From Castor canadensis (taxonomy: Eukaryota; Chordata; Mammalia; Rodentia; Castoridae): 64,000 nucleotides of DNA. The notes beneath the pieces were generated by a model. The model did no database searches. It was not told where the DNA came from and saw only the letters and a list, made by a program, of their open reading frames with translations. The position numbers and the translations under genes are program-made. Where the stretch lies: positions 16,800,501 to 16,864,500 of the forward strand of contig NC_133401.1 in NCBI RefSeq assembly GCF_047511655.1, given 5' to 3'. This document shows positions 1 through 11,034 of this stretch, one piece after another (the stretch's first letter is position 1; each line of letters opens with the position of its first letter).

Positions 1-127
1 CCTTGGTATCTATCTCTTTCTCACCCCACGCGATTCCCCCCTCCCCTTGTAGTTTTCCCCCTGGTCTCTCTCTCTTTCTGTCTCTGTCTCTCTCGGGACA
101 TCTACTTACACCCCTTAGTCTTGTTTA

Positions 128-219
128 TTTATTGGTATTTTTTGGTGGTACTGGAGTTTTGAACTCAGAGCCTTGTACTTGCTAGGCAAGTGCTCTGTCA
201 CTTGAGCCATGCCCCCAGT
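128..219 (-). repeat. ID-type SINE monomer
   Basis: Reverse copy of the tRNA-Ala-like ID unit: GGTACTGGAGTTTTGAACTC, then GCTAGGCAAGTGCTCT and CTTGAGCCATG. Confidence 0.8.
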
Positions 220-765
220 CCTCTTCTTGGTCTTTGATTTCCTTTCTTGGTCTCCATATTCCCCTCTCTCTATTTCTCTTGGTCCTCGTCCCCTTTCTGT
301 CTGAGTTTTTGTCTCCATCTCTCTTGAGGTCTTTTCTCCTGTCTCTTTTTCTGAGTTCTACCCTCATTCTCTCTGGTCTGTGTCCATTTCTCTCCATCTC
401 TGAGTTCCTCTGCTTCTCAGTTTCTCCCTTCCATGTGTCTGGATTTTGGGCCATGGTCCCTTCTCAGTCCCCTAGCCCCAGGGCTAAAGAATGTCAACCC
501 TTATCTCTGCCCATTGACTCCAGGGCTTACAGCCACTCTTCCCATCCCAAAGCCACTTTTTGCATTGCTAGTAAAGCCCATGTGACTATGTGACTAGTGA
601 TTGCTCATGGAAGGTGGCATGTGTCACTTTTGGGCTGACAGGAGGGTGTTAGGAAAGGTACTACATGGTGCAGTGAACCCATGGTCAACTGCCGTAGACT
701 CATGCAGTACCATTGTTTGGCAGGCACTTGTCTATTGCTGCCATGGAGATGTCAGGGCTTATTTA

Positions 766-950
766 TTTACTGATTTTTGGTGGGAATGAAGTTTGAACTC
801 AGGGCTTCACACTTGCAAAGCAAGTGCTCTCCTGCTTGAACCACCCCTCCAGTCCATTTTGCTCTAGTTATTTTGGAGATGGGTTGGCCTCAAGCCTCAA
901 TCCTCCCAGTCTCAGCCTCCCAAGTAGCTAGGATTACAGGCATGAGTCAG
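766..950 (-). repeat. ID-B1 dimeric SINE
   Basis: Reverse ID unit (GTTTGAACTCAGGGCTTC) followed by reverse B1 (AGTAGCTAGGATTACAGGC). Confidence 0.8.
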
Positions 951-1142
951 GGCTCATTTGTTACAGTAACTCCTCTTACCTAAGGCTACCCCAAGCTTCA
1001 TTCCCATTCAGAAGGTTGACAAAAATGTCAACACTAAAGTACCCAAACCTTCCACTCACATCCATCTCCAGCCTACGTTAGTCCTAACTAAACCTCAGCC
1101 TTAACCCACCCCACGCTCAGCTGAAAGACAAGGTCAACATTT

Positions 1143-1315
1143 TAATTTTTTTTTTTTTTGCAATATTAGGGTTTGAACTCAGGACCTTCACCTTGAGCCA
1201 CTCCACCAGCCCTTTTTTGTGAAGTGTTTTTTTTCAAGATAGGGTCTTGGCTGGGCTGGCTTCTAACCGTGATCCTCCTGATCTCTGCCTCCCGAGTAGC
1301 TGGGATTACAGACTG
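1143..1315 (-). repeat. ID-B1 dimeric SINE, shortened ID
   Basis: T-rich head, GTTTGAACTCAGGACC, then B1 part ending AGCTGGGATTACAG; part of the ID box is deleted. Confidence 0.8.
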
Positions 1316-1532
1316 ATCCTGCCCTTCACTATTAACTCTCAGTCTGGTGACTATGACACAGTTATATCCCAAGTCTAAGCCTCACCTGGCCGAGAGGCAG
1401 AGATTCACCCTGACCTTCCATTGTAATCTCCATCCAGTCTTAGATCCAAATCCAGCCCTGGTCTTAGCTACAATCCTGGTTTTCATTTGCTTGTAGCTAT
1501 AACCATGGTCTTCACCTGATGCCTAATCTTTC

Positions 1533-1613
1533 CTTTTGTGGTGCTGGGGTTGGAGCCTGGGGCCTTGTACATGCTAGACAAGTGTTCTACCACTGAGCTA
1601 CATCCCCAACCTC
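1533..1613 (-). repeat. ID SINE monomer
   Basis: Reverse ID with TACCACTGAGCTACATCCCC, closer to the canonical rodent ID element than to the dimer form. Confidence 0.75.
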
Positions 1614-1721
1614 AGTGCCTATCTTTATGTACCTGATCCCATACTTAACCTTAACCATAGCCATAACCCAAACATCAAGGCTAATTGTTAACTTTACCAT
1701 GGTCCTTTTATCTTTTTCCTT

Positions 1722-1912
1722 TTTTTGGTGGTACTGGGATTGAATTCAGGGCCTCATAATTGCAAGTGCTGAGTCACTCCCTCAGTCCTTTTGCTTTAGT
1801 GTATTTTTCAGATAGCCTCTTGCCTTTTAGCTTAGGTGATGTTGAACCTTGATTCCCCTCCCTCTGCCTCCCGAGTAGCTGGCATTACAAGTGTGTACCA
1901 TTGTGCCTGCCT
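1722..1912 (-). repeat. ID-B1 dimeric SINE
   Basis: GGTGGTACTGGGATTGAA head and B1 part CCCGAGTAGCTGGCATTACA. Confidence 0.8.
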
Positions 1913-2084
1913 GAATCTTTTTAAACGTAAATCTTAACTCAATCTTCAACCCCATGCCAAATTCCCATAATGATTGCTACTGATCCTTAATTTCTAATTC
2001 AATCAGAACCAAAATCCAGTCCTAAGGGTTCTAATGGACTTGAGTCATGCCTCTTCTCTTTCACTCCTTATTTCCAGCCTGTGA

Positions 2085-2815
2085 GCAAATACTGTCAGTG
2101 CTATGCGCACTGTCAGAATCTGAGCTTTCCTCTCTACCTCCACAGCCCTCCTCTGGTCTAGCCACTGTTGTCTTGTACCTGGAATACCACAGTCACCTTC
2201 TCACTGGTTCCTGGTGTATTCCCCTCTATTTCCGCACACAATGGCCAGAGGGGTCTCTTTAAATTTGAGTCAGCTCACATCCCTCTTCTCAGAACCTTCC
2301 TATGGCTCTTTTCAGAATAAAATTCAAAGTTCTATATTGGACCCCAAGGCTTTAAATAACCTGGCCCCCTTCGTCCCCTCTCTGGCTTCATTTCTTCCTG
2401 TATTCCCCTCCGTCAGTCACCCTTGCCCCCTCTGTATTGCACCCACCCCTGGACCTTTGCACATGCTGTTTTTGCTACTTGGAATGCTCTTTCTCCCAGA
2501 TAACCACATCTCATTCCCACCCTTCCTGAAGTCCTTACTCACATGTTACATTTTCATTGACATCTTTCCTGTCCACTTTATTGCAAATTTCAATGTCCTC
2601 TCTTTGAGAATTCTGTTCTCCCCTCTGCCTCATTTTTCTTCATAATATGTATTAATCTACTGTACTACGTAATTTACTCATTTATTTCATTGTTTATTCT
2701 CCCCAGTAGAGTTTAAGCTCCCCAGGACAGGGAAATCTGTTTTTCTTTTTTCTGTCTCTGATGCACCCCTAGGGTCTAGAAGAGAGCAGGTGCTTAATAA
2801 ATATTTTTGGATGCC
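2085..2815 (+). repeat. L2 LINE 3' portion
   Basis: Typical L2 phrases: CCTTTGCACATGC, TTGGAATGCTCTTTC, GAGTTTAAGCTCCCC, ending TTAATAAATATTTTTGG. Confidence 0.8.
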
Positions 2816-3384
2816 TGTGTACTTCCTGCAGGTCTAAGGTCACTGAGTAAAAGAATGAACAGTGAAAAGGGAAGGAAGTCCAGGTGGCCAGACTGAGTGG
2901 TCACTTCCATTCGGCCTACTGAGAGCCGTACTCTGTCCCAAACCCAAATCCTAATTTACCCATGTGGCCACTCCAGCTCTGGCCAGGAGCTCACTGGACT
3001 CTTCTGGTTCACCCATCCCCTGCAAGAACCAGAGGACAGTCCTCTTTCTGACCTTTTCTCTGGTGAAGCTGGGGCTCCAATCTTTCACTTCCCCCTTAGA
3101 GCTGACAATTGGGTGCAGATCAAGAGGGAGCTGAAACTTCAGTAGTGGAGCTGGAACTGGGGGTGAGAAGGAGGGTGAGGCAGGGGACTATGAAGATGAA
3201 CATTGGTCATACATCCAGTGACCACAGAGATGGAAAAACTCAAAACGAAGGGAAAAAGACGTGTTCTTACGCACATAGAAACAGAGACGGACAGATAAAG
3301 AGGGCGCGAGGAATAATGGGGAGAAAGTGTGGTCCCCTCATTATCCCTTCCATTCTCCTAGGGGACTCTTCCTGTGACTGGGGC

Positions 3385-3620
3385 GGTTAGAAGGCTAAAA
3401 CTACATTTCCCAGAGTTCCTTGTACTGGGCGGTTCCACCAATCAGATGACTCCGCGCGAAGCTTGAATTTCTAACCAGGGTGCTCACGGAGGGAGGCAGC
3501 CGCTGTGCAGTGCAGAGCCAGCGGCAAGCTTCCTGGGGGTGCAGGGGGAGCAGCAGTTGTCCTGGGTGGCCATTTCTGGGCGTTGGGTTGGGAGCGCCTT
3601 GGAGGCTTAGCCTAGAATCT
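3385..3620. promoter_or_regulatory. Promoter-like island with ZNF143-type and CCAAT motifs
   Basis: ACTACATTTCCCAGAG at 3400-3415 closely matches the ZNF143/THAP11 element (ACTACAATTCCCAGAA), found almost only at promoters. CCAATCAG follows at 3438-3445, with local CpGs (TCCGCGCGAAG) and GC-rich sequence to about 3600. No coding exon was recognised on either side, so the transcript and its direction are unknown. A non-coding RNA or a distant first exon is possible. Confidence 0.5.
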
Positions 3621-4200
3621 GCTTCTTCTTAGAATCTCTGTGTCCCATTCTGCTTACAGTGTCCGGAGTGGATGCTGTTTGCAGCCACTGAGCCATGATA
3701 GGTACACAGACAGGGAGAAGGAAATGCAGACACAGGCAGAGACCGGGAAGCTGTTTGAGAGAGACACACAAGGGACCCTAGCCCCGGAAGGGACAGGGAG
3801 AGAGAACCCTGTAGAGATACAATGGGACAGAGATGCAAGGGTTAAAAGCAATGATGAGACACCAGAGAAATACAGAAGGTAAACTGAGGCAGAGATGGTG
3901 AGATGCAGAGTCAAGGGCAGGGGGCCAGAAGGAATGACACAGCTCCCCACAATACTGGAGTGGAGTGTGGGTGTTGGAAGACCCATTGGAAGAGAGTAGA
4001 GGGGAAGTAGAGGGGACTGTGGAGAGGTTTCCTGACTTGCCAGAGTCACCAAGGTCACCTGCTGATGGAGCGTTCTAGCAGAATGTCTTTTCCCCAACAC
4101 CTGAGTCGCAGCCCCAAGCTTCATCCTTCCTGAATGGGTTGGGACACTATCATTTACCCCTAAGGACCATGACACCTTGGGAGGGATGAGAAGACTCAGC
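3621..4200. other. Unique sequence, no gene recognised
   Basis: Purine-rich sequence (many GAGACA and CAGAGA runs) without a recognised repeat or coding similarity. Open frames here have low-complexity Ser/Leu- or Arg/Glu-rich products typical of shadows. Confidence 0.4.
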
Positions 4201-4205
4201 ATCTT

Positions 4206-4548
4206 TTTCTTTTGGCTGTACTGAGGTTTGAACTCAGGGCCTTACACTTGCCAGGCAAGTGCTCTAGCACTTGAGCCATACCCCCAGCCCTTTTAGCTTT
4301 AGTGATTTTTTTTCAAATAGGGTCTCAAATTTATGCCCAGGCCTTCCTGGACCAGGATCCTATTTATTCTTCTCACTTAGCTGGGATGATGGGTGCACAA
4401 CATCGTGCCTAGCTTTTATTGGTTGAAACGGGGGTGGGGGGGTGGTCTCTTGAACTTCCTCCACACCCAAGCTGGTATGAAACCTTGATCATCCTAATCT
4501 TTGCTTCCCTAGAAGCTAGGATTACAGGACTGAGCTACAGAGCCTGCC
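4206..4548 (-). repeat. ID-B1 dimeric SINE plus a second B1-like part
   Basis: ID part GTTTGAACTCAGGGCCTTAC near 4228, B1-like parts to about 4420 and again to 4548 (AGCTAGGATTACAGG). Confidence 0.7.
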
Positions 4549-5117
4549 CCATCATACCTTCTTGTTATTTGCTAATCTGGCAACCTTGTCTCTATCACTT
4601 TCCTGTTTGTTCTTCTTTGCCACTTCCCCTCTGTGCTTGTTCCTCTCTTTAGTCTGTCTCCACCTCCTCTATTCTCCAGTCTCTTTATGACCTTAGATGT
4701 GCCAGAGCCACCTGACACTCCCCCACCTCCTGCCCTCACTTGGGCTCCTTCTTCCCCCATCCCAGCTCCCCATCTTGCCTGCAGGCAACTTCTCTATCTT
4801 CTTTCTTCATCTCACTTCTCCCTCACCCCTGTATCTGTCTCCATCACTCCTGCTTCTACCCAGAGGAGGTTTGAAGGCTTTGAGGGAGAAAGGGATCCCC
4901 CCATTACTCCCTTTCATCCTGACCTCACTTTTCCTTTCTATCTCCTGGGCCAGAAAGGTCAAGACAGTTTCCCAAAGTCACACAGCACAACAGAAACTAA
5001 TCAAAGTCCTCCTCCCACATCCCTTCCAAGTTCCCAGCTTCCTGGTGGAAAACCTCTCTACTTTATTGAAATAGTCTGGCTTGGCAATATTTCTGAATGT
5101 CAAGCAATACTTGAACC

Positions 5118-5206
5118 TTTTTTTTTTTGGCATTACTGGAATTTGAACCCAGGGCCTTTCACTTGCTAGGCAAGTGCTCCTACCACTTGAACCATGCCCC
5201 CAACCT
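5118..5206 (-). repeat. ID-type SINE monomer
   Basis: T-run, then GAATTTGAACCCAGGGCC and CTTGCTAGGCAAGTGCTCC; the last recent SINE before the NOVA2 3' end. Confidence 0.85.
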
Positions 5207-6857
5207 CGACCAGGCAATACTTGAAAGTCACAAGCCAGGGTCACAGGTGCCTGTGGCTGGCAGGATGGCAGACATTAGAGGACTTACTATATTGAGGGTA
5301 AATGCCTCGTGGGCTATTAAGCATCAGAACTGCGATTTCTCATGTTCATATCCCTAGGCCCTAGAACACATTGAGCACTCAAGATATGTCTGCTGAATGA
5401 ATAAACGAACACTCCCCAAGCAGGTGGGTACTCATTCCCACACTTTCTCTTTTCTCCACCCCATTGCTTTCTCTCTTACTTTATCCAAGCTTCAGTCCTC
5501 CCCCTTCCTTGTCTTCTGTCCTACGCCACAGTCATCTTACTGGTATTCTTCAACTGGAGAGGTGTCTGGTTGACCCCTATGTGTTCAGCACATCCTGTGT
5601 CAGGAGCCAATGGGGGTGATTTACATGTGGACTCTATGGACTATTCCAGAAGGAAAGTACAACTTTGTAGGGTGTTTTCCAGATGTGGAGTTTGAGTTCA
5701 AGAGAGGAGATGCGAGATGCCCTGGGTCACATTAGAATCAGAGCATCTGGCACACCTCATTCAGCCTTCACCAATCTCTCTCGTCTCCATCTCAAACTTT
5801 CTCCTTCTTCACATGTCCTCACCTTGGACAGCTCCAAAATGTAAGGCTATTAGTATAAGCATTACTCAGGGACTGCAAACTCCTATCCATCCATGAGCCA
5901 GGCCTATAACACTCAGGGAGCAGTGCATGTCGGGAAGGGGCTAAGGCTTCCTGATGATATGAGCTGCCCATGGACACCCTGGCGATCACAAACAAGGACA
6001 TCACATCAGATTTCTCCAGAGTATCTCCAAACTACATTCTCAGAAGTTTCCTGATGTTTAAATGCTGGTGACACACACACACAAAACACTATTCAGAGAT
6101 TATGACAGGGTATGTGTTTGCCAGACCTGTCCATTGGCTGATAGTCGCTCGTCGATGGTTTGCAACCATTGAATCTGGTTGTTCCACGTGCCAGGGGTCT
6201 GTGCTATGGAAATTTACAGATTTTTGCAGAATGTGTGCTTGGGGTGGGCAGATCTTTGGGTCTGTTTTGTCCATTGCTTTCTCCCTGCGGCACCTAGAAC
6301 AGTGCCTTACGCGTATTAGTGTTCCAAAATGTTTTTTTTTTTTTAAGTGATGATGTATCCAATCCAAGCATAAACCATGGGATGCAGAAATAACTTTTTT
6401 TTTTTCAAAAATTCTAAAATAGATGGAGACTCAGAGGCACAAAGTCTCTGGGTAACATGGCAGCACTGAATCCAGCACCTGGACTTGGGGCTATCCTCAT
6501 CTGTTTGCACCTGTGGGTTTGAAGGGCCCTGTGTGGGCATGCGCTGTGGAGCTGTGCGATTAGGGTTCTAAATGTGTGCGGGTGGGCACCCCGGTTGGAC
6601 ATCGAGACCCGGAAGCTAAACCTTGCTCCCTTCAGCCACATTTGCTCTGGATGCTTACCTAGTCCACCGAGAACAATCCAACCCTTCCCCTCCTCCCCAT
6701 CCTCAGAGGTCCCCCCTCCCTCCTCCCCTAAGTACCCAGAGCCCTGAGGGAAAGGGGGGAAAGAATTGGAGGATGAGGGTGGAGGTGCAGGGAGGGAGAG
6801 GGAAGGGGATGGGTTAAGGAGGAGTGTGTGATGTCAAGCAAAAAAGACAACATTAGA
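5207..6857. other. Flank beyond the NOVA2 mRNA end; no gene recognised
   Basis: No recent SINE occurs here. Traces of old repeats are seen, such as an L2/MIR-like tail near 5350-5405 (GAGCACTCAAG, TGAATGAATAAA) and similar sequence near 6285-6325. A short CA run lies at 6072-6083. No coding frame resembles a known family. Confidence 0.4.
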
Positions 6858-6876
6858 CACAGATGCTGAGATGGCG

Positions 6877-6882
6877 TTTATC
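6877..6882 (-). terminator. Candidate distal NOVA2 poly(A) signal GATAAA
   Basis: On the minus strand GATAAA is preceded by a U-rich stretch and followed about 20 nt later by a GU/U-rich element (TGTGTCTAATGTTGTC, then six T), the usual core poly(A) layout. Cleavage would fall near 6856-6862. GATAAA is a known but weak variant hexamer. No AATAAA was seen on this strand between here and the stop codon. Confidence 0.5.
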
Positions 6883-6997
6883 GCGGCAAAAAAAGGTGAA
6901 GTCGCCGAGGGAGAAGGGGTGGGGGAAGGGGGTGTGGTGGGGGCGGGGTCCATGGAGGCTAATACATGGTGCACTAGGTCACACAACGGACACTGGG

Positions 6998-7032
6998 GGT
7001 GGGTGGGTGGGTAGGTGGGTGGGGTGGGCGTG
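6998..7032 (+). repeat. GGGT-rich tract
   Basis: GGGTGGGTGGGTGGG-type runs on the plus strand could form a three-tetrad G-quadruplex in DNA. In NOVA2 mRNA the same tract is C-rich (CCCACCC repeats), a poly(C)-binding-protein type sequence. Confidence 0.55.
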
Positions 7033-7772
7033 GCCCAGGCATGGCAATGGGGGGAAGGGGAGGAGAGGGCGGTGGCCCCAGCCAAGAGCTTCTGGAGGTG
7101 GCGGGGAGGAAAGTGGGCGGCGGCGCTGGTCGCAGAAGATGGAAGGGATCAGTTAGAAGGGAGGTCGAATGGAGGCACTGGAGGCACGGCCACATTCCAA
7201 GAAAGGGAATGCGGGCAGGGGTCAGCCGAGCTTGGGCCTTTATACTAAGGACTGGGAAGAACCAAGGGACCTAAGAGGTCCCCTAGGCCCCCATTTTCCA
7301 GGAGTGAGAACCGCCCGGGGAGAGACTCGCTTCAGATCTTAAGGAGGATTTAGCAGTTTTCCAAAGACAGCTCCCCCCGCCTATTCTTTTTCTACCCTGT
7401 TCTGTCTCTGACAGAGGAAGTGTGAAGAGAATCAAACTCTGCCTCCAGCATTGCAACCCCGAGGCCCCTCCGGGAGCTGGGCGGATGAACGCGTTTCATA
7501 GATGGGAACACAGAGCCGTCCTTGTGAGACGGCTCCCTTCCACACCTACCTCTCCTAGCTCCCGGTCCGGGGATATGTGCACCCATCCTTCTACAAGTAA
7601 TACTGATACTTTGAAATCCTTAGCACTGGGGGGGCAGGTTAGGGGAACACACCTTGGGATTCTCCCAAATTGAACCGGATGCGGGCCATGCCTCCAGTGG
7701 CCTGAGATGCCAACACAAAGAAAAAAAAATGACTCCCCACGTCCCCTGGCTCAAACCCAGTACAAAAGTGAC

Positions 7773-7780
7773 TATTTACA
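7773..7780 (-). promoter_or_regulatory. Pumilio motif UGUAAAUA in 3' UTR
   Basis: The sense strand reads TGTAAATA, the highest-affinity form of the PUM1/2 site, about 900 nt before the inferred mRNA end. Confidence 0.5.
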
Positions 7781-8389
7781 ATGAAGGCGTGGGGAGTGTG
7801 GTGGCGGTGGGACACAGGGAGGAGTGGGGCCAGAGTGACCGCTCCACTGGAGAGAGGTCACGTCCCTGGACCCGCCTTTTAAAGGGACAAAGCCAACCGC
7901 AAAGGTATTTCGAGATTTCCACCCCTAGGGCAGGGTGGACCCTAGGGGTAAGGGGTGGGAGTGGGGCATGGGATGGGGTGCGGGTGGGAGGCATGGGCGG
8001 TGGGAGGAGATGGAGGAAAAGTAGCAACTGCCTCTAGCCTCCCCCCTCCCCGCCTGCCGGACACACAGTTTTCCGTGGGATGAACACAGAAAGGGTTAAT
8101 CAAAAAAGAGTTCGATGAGCGAGTCTGACGGTCGAGTGGGGCGGGCTGGAGCAATGAGGCCGCAGGTTCCGGTGGCCGGTGGTGATGGAGTCACTTAGAA
8201 GATGAGAGGTTGGTGGTTTTGGGGGTGGGGAGGGTTGGGAAAGAGGGTGAGAAGGGAGGTTAGGCAGTCTCCCCACATTATTTCTGGGAGACAAGAGTGT
8301 CCTGGACTGGCTGAGAAATGGTAAAAAGCCACCACCACCACCCTCGACAGACACTTTCCCCATGTTCCTCCCTGCCACCCTGCCTCTGG

Positions 8390-8720
8390 CCGAGGGCATG
8401 GGACCAACGGACCGAACGCACTGGCAGCGGCGCGGTGGAGAGAAGCCCCCTCCACCCAAGGCATCGAGACCGCCGAATGCGGCGGGGAGGGATCACGATA
8501 GTAGGGCAGGGTGTCCAGACTCCACCAGAGCGTAAACCGGGGTCCTCCGCCCTCCGTGCCCCAATTTGGGTATCGCGATCCCACTCTCCCAATCGTGACA
8601 TCCAGTTCGGGCTTTCGCAACAGCCGGCCGCGCTTCAGGACCGACTGTGCGGGGCAGGTGCGCAAAGCACCGTGAAGGCCTGCAAGGCTGTCGCGACAGG
8701 TAGGTGCGCACCGATCAGCA
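8390..8720. promoter_or_regulatory. CpG-rich patch inside the inferred 3' UTR
   Basis: About 330 bp with dense CpG (GCGGCGCGG, TATCGCGATC, GCCGGCCGCGC, TGTCGCGACAG) stand out from CpG-poor surroundings. On the plus strand a good splice donor, GACAG|GTAGGT, lies at 8699/8700. It could be an orphan CpG island that starts an antisense transcript, or simply a GC-rich part of the UTR. Confidence 0.35.
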
Positions 8721-9692
8721 AGCAGCCTGGACGCCTAGATTGCCATCCATCGCCACTCTTGTTAATACTTTTGCTAACCCTCGGTCTATCGCGACCTCTA
8801 ATTCTGCTTTTTAAACAGCAGTGATCTTTGCAGGGGACTTCCATTTTCCAAATAGTTGGCAACCAATCAGAAACAAAGTAAGAAGGATGGTGGGGGATGC
8901 AGGAATAGGCGGGAAACACAGAACAAAAGGATTCTGAAGGATTTGGTGGTCAAGAGTGTAGAAGAATACCACTCAGAGAAAAGTGGTACCTTAATGTTCC
9001 AAGTATAGTCCCCCCCCACCATCTATAAGTCAACACTTGCTAAGTTCCACTGGGATACACCTAAGTCCCACCTTCAAGTTCAGGGCAGGTGTCAGGGCAG
9101 ATAAAGATGGCAAAACCAGTTGCTTTCTGATACCTGCCCCACTAATTATTGCAATGAAGCCCCCTTGCCCAGGTAGAGATGGCTGGGACAGGGCAGAAGA
9201 TGGCTGGGCAGGTTGGCTCAGAGCCCCCTGAGACAGGGGGTGAAGGAGGTGAATTTGGCACATTGAACCCCTTGTTCTCATAAGTGCTTTGAGTTCCTTT
9301 TCCCACATCCAGTTGGTACCTCTCCCTTGGGCCACCAGGAGAAGGGCCAAGATTGTCTCCCCCCGCCCACAGTTTGTACAGATTTGCCCAGAAAGAGGCA
9401 AATGGGGTTCTTCCCGGCTGGTGGAATTTTGGGCAGAGGGATCCAAAAAGGTAGGCGTTAGCCGAAAAGGAGTTTTTTTTTCTGTCTTTTTTTTTCTTTT
9501 CTTAAAAAGATTCTAAGAAAAAGGGTGAGAGGGATGAGGAAAGGGGACCCAGTTTAGCTCAATGTCCACAGACTTTTTCAATGTCTCTTAGGAGGGTGCC
9601 CTCAAAGAGAGGTTCTCCCCTTTCCTCCCCCTCTATCCAAGGTCCTCTCCCCCTAGAGCGGCTCAGTTCCAAGGAAGTTTGGCATTTTTTTT

Positions 9693-9698
9693 TTTAAT
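9693..9698 (-). terminator. Possible proximal poly(A) hexamer ATTAAA
   Basis: ATTAAA on the minus strand runs directly into about eleven A residues, with no clear GU-rich element after it. It could give a 3.2-kb 3' UTR isoform, but the A-run would also produce false 3' ends by internal oligo(dT) priming. Confidence 0.2.
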
Positions 9699-10385
9699 GG
9701 GGAAATGGGGGAGAGAGAGTTGAGAGGAAGAAGACAGACACAGACAAAGAGACAGGACAGAGAACAATGGGAGCCACAGGGAGATAAAAACCCAGAAAGC
9801 CATAGGGAGCCAGAGAAAGAAAGAGAGGAAGCATGGAGGAGGCAGATGAGAAGGAAGAGGGAGACAATTCAATGCAGCAAACACTTATTAAGCACCTACT
9901 GGGTGCTGAAGAGCAGGGTGCAAGGAAGCCTCTCAGTCTCTGAGATCTGATTGGCTAACAAGGGAAAGAGAGGAGAAAAAAGAGAGGTGATAGGTATTTT
10001 CAGTCATCCCCATCCCTGCCCCCACATCTGTGTCCCCTCTGGACAAACTGCAGCACAAAAGATTGAGGTCAGATTGCAGAAGGGACTTTCGAGAGATGGG
10101 GGGTAGGGACACAATGGTAGAGTGAGTTTCCTAGGGTAAAAGAGGAAAGGTGTGTGGCTCCCCACTCATCAACACAGTGAGTGAACTAGCACACTGAGCT
10201 AGCCACTACCTTGTGGGGGTAGCGGGTGAATAGGGAGGGGTTTGTCACACAGACACCCGAGGGAACACTATCTAGGAGGCCCAGCCTCCAGAGCCATGTC
10301 TGTGTGAGAGGAGGACTGGACCCAACTGATAGGGACCCAGACTCTGATAAATGACCTTACAGAAAGCTGGGCTGCCAAGAGAAGA

Positions 10386-10406
10386 ATGCAAATGATATGC
10401 AAATGA
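10386..10406 (-). repeat. Tandem octamer repeat (ATGCAAATGA twice)
   Basis: Two exact copies of ATGCAAATGA, separated by one base, lie on the plus strand inside the inferred 3' UTR. ATGCAAAT is the POU octamer when read as DNA. Confidence 0.6.
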
Positions 10407-10602
10407 GCTTTTTATGTCCCACCTCCCAGCTCCCAGGCCTTTCTTCTCCTTTCCCTAGCTCCTTCCTCTCCAGGTCTGAGGGGAGCGGTAAGGAGATACT
10501 CCAGCTAGAGACTGGAATACCCACATGCAGAAGGAGATATTATGAAATACTGTAAGGTCTTAAAAGAGGTGTGTGGGGGGGGAGGAGCAATGGCCCACCA
10601 AG

Positions 10603-10630
10603 CCACCTCCACCTCCACCTCCAACCCCAA
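10603..10630 (-). repeat. GGAGGT repeat in mRNA sense, possible G-quadruplex
   Basis: The sense strand contains four closely spaced GG steps in GGAGGTGGAGGTGG plus flanking G runs. Two-tetrad G-quadruplexes form readily in such GGA/GGT repeats. The plus strand reads as CCACCT repeats. Confidence 0.45.
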
Positions 10631-10649
10631 CAGCCCCTACTGTAGAAGA

Positions 10650-10657
10650 TATGTACA
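10650..10657 (-). promoter_or_regulatory. Pumilio motif UGUACAUA in 3' UTR
   Basis: The sense strand reads TGTACATA, an exact match to UGUANAUA, in the middle of the inferred 3' UTR. Confidence 0.45.
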
Positions 10658-11027
10658 AAGTTAAATCAAGAATTGTTTTGGCACTCAGATCTCCATCTGG
10701 GCTCAGTCTGGAGATTATAGGTGGGGGGCAGCAGCGACAGGAGGTGGGAGATAGGGGTGACAAGGACATGGAAAAAGTCACCCCGGTGCCCAAGCTACAG
10801 CTCCCGCTGGGTGGAAGGGCCAAGTGGAAAGTTCAGTGCAAGGTACCTGGGCGGATATTGCTTTCTAGGGAGTTTCACATTTTGATTTTGGGGTGGCTCT
10901 CTAGCGAGGGGAAGGGGCCTCCTAGGCTTTAGGGGTACGAATTGTCTCTGCGGCTTTTCTTCTCTCCTTTTCTTTATGGGAGAGAGACAAGGAGGCCAGA
11001 TTTCCCTAAAGCCATGGAGAAGGGTCC

Positions 11028-11034
11028 GGAAGAC
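11028..11034 (-). promoter_or_regulatory. miR-7 seed match (7mer-m8) in 3' UTR
   Basis: The mRNA-sense strand has GTCTTCC, complementary to nucleotides 2-8 of miR-7. There is no A opposite position 1. miR-7 is a neuronal and endocrine miRNA, so a site here is plausible but untested. Confidence 0.35.

Noticed and set aside
3654-4202. 182-residue minus-strand open frame
   Set aside because: Ser/Leu-rich translation of purine-rich DNA; no start context, domain or splice evidence.
1-5200. NANOS2, a neighbour expected from human gene order
   Set aside because: No frame with NANOS-type CCHC zinc fingers was seen; it probably lies outside the window.
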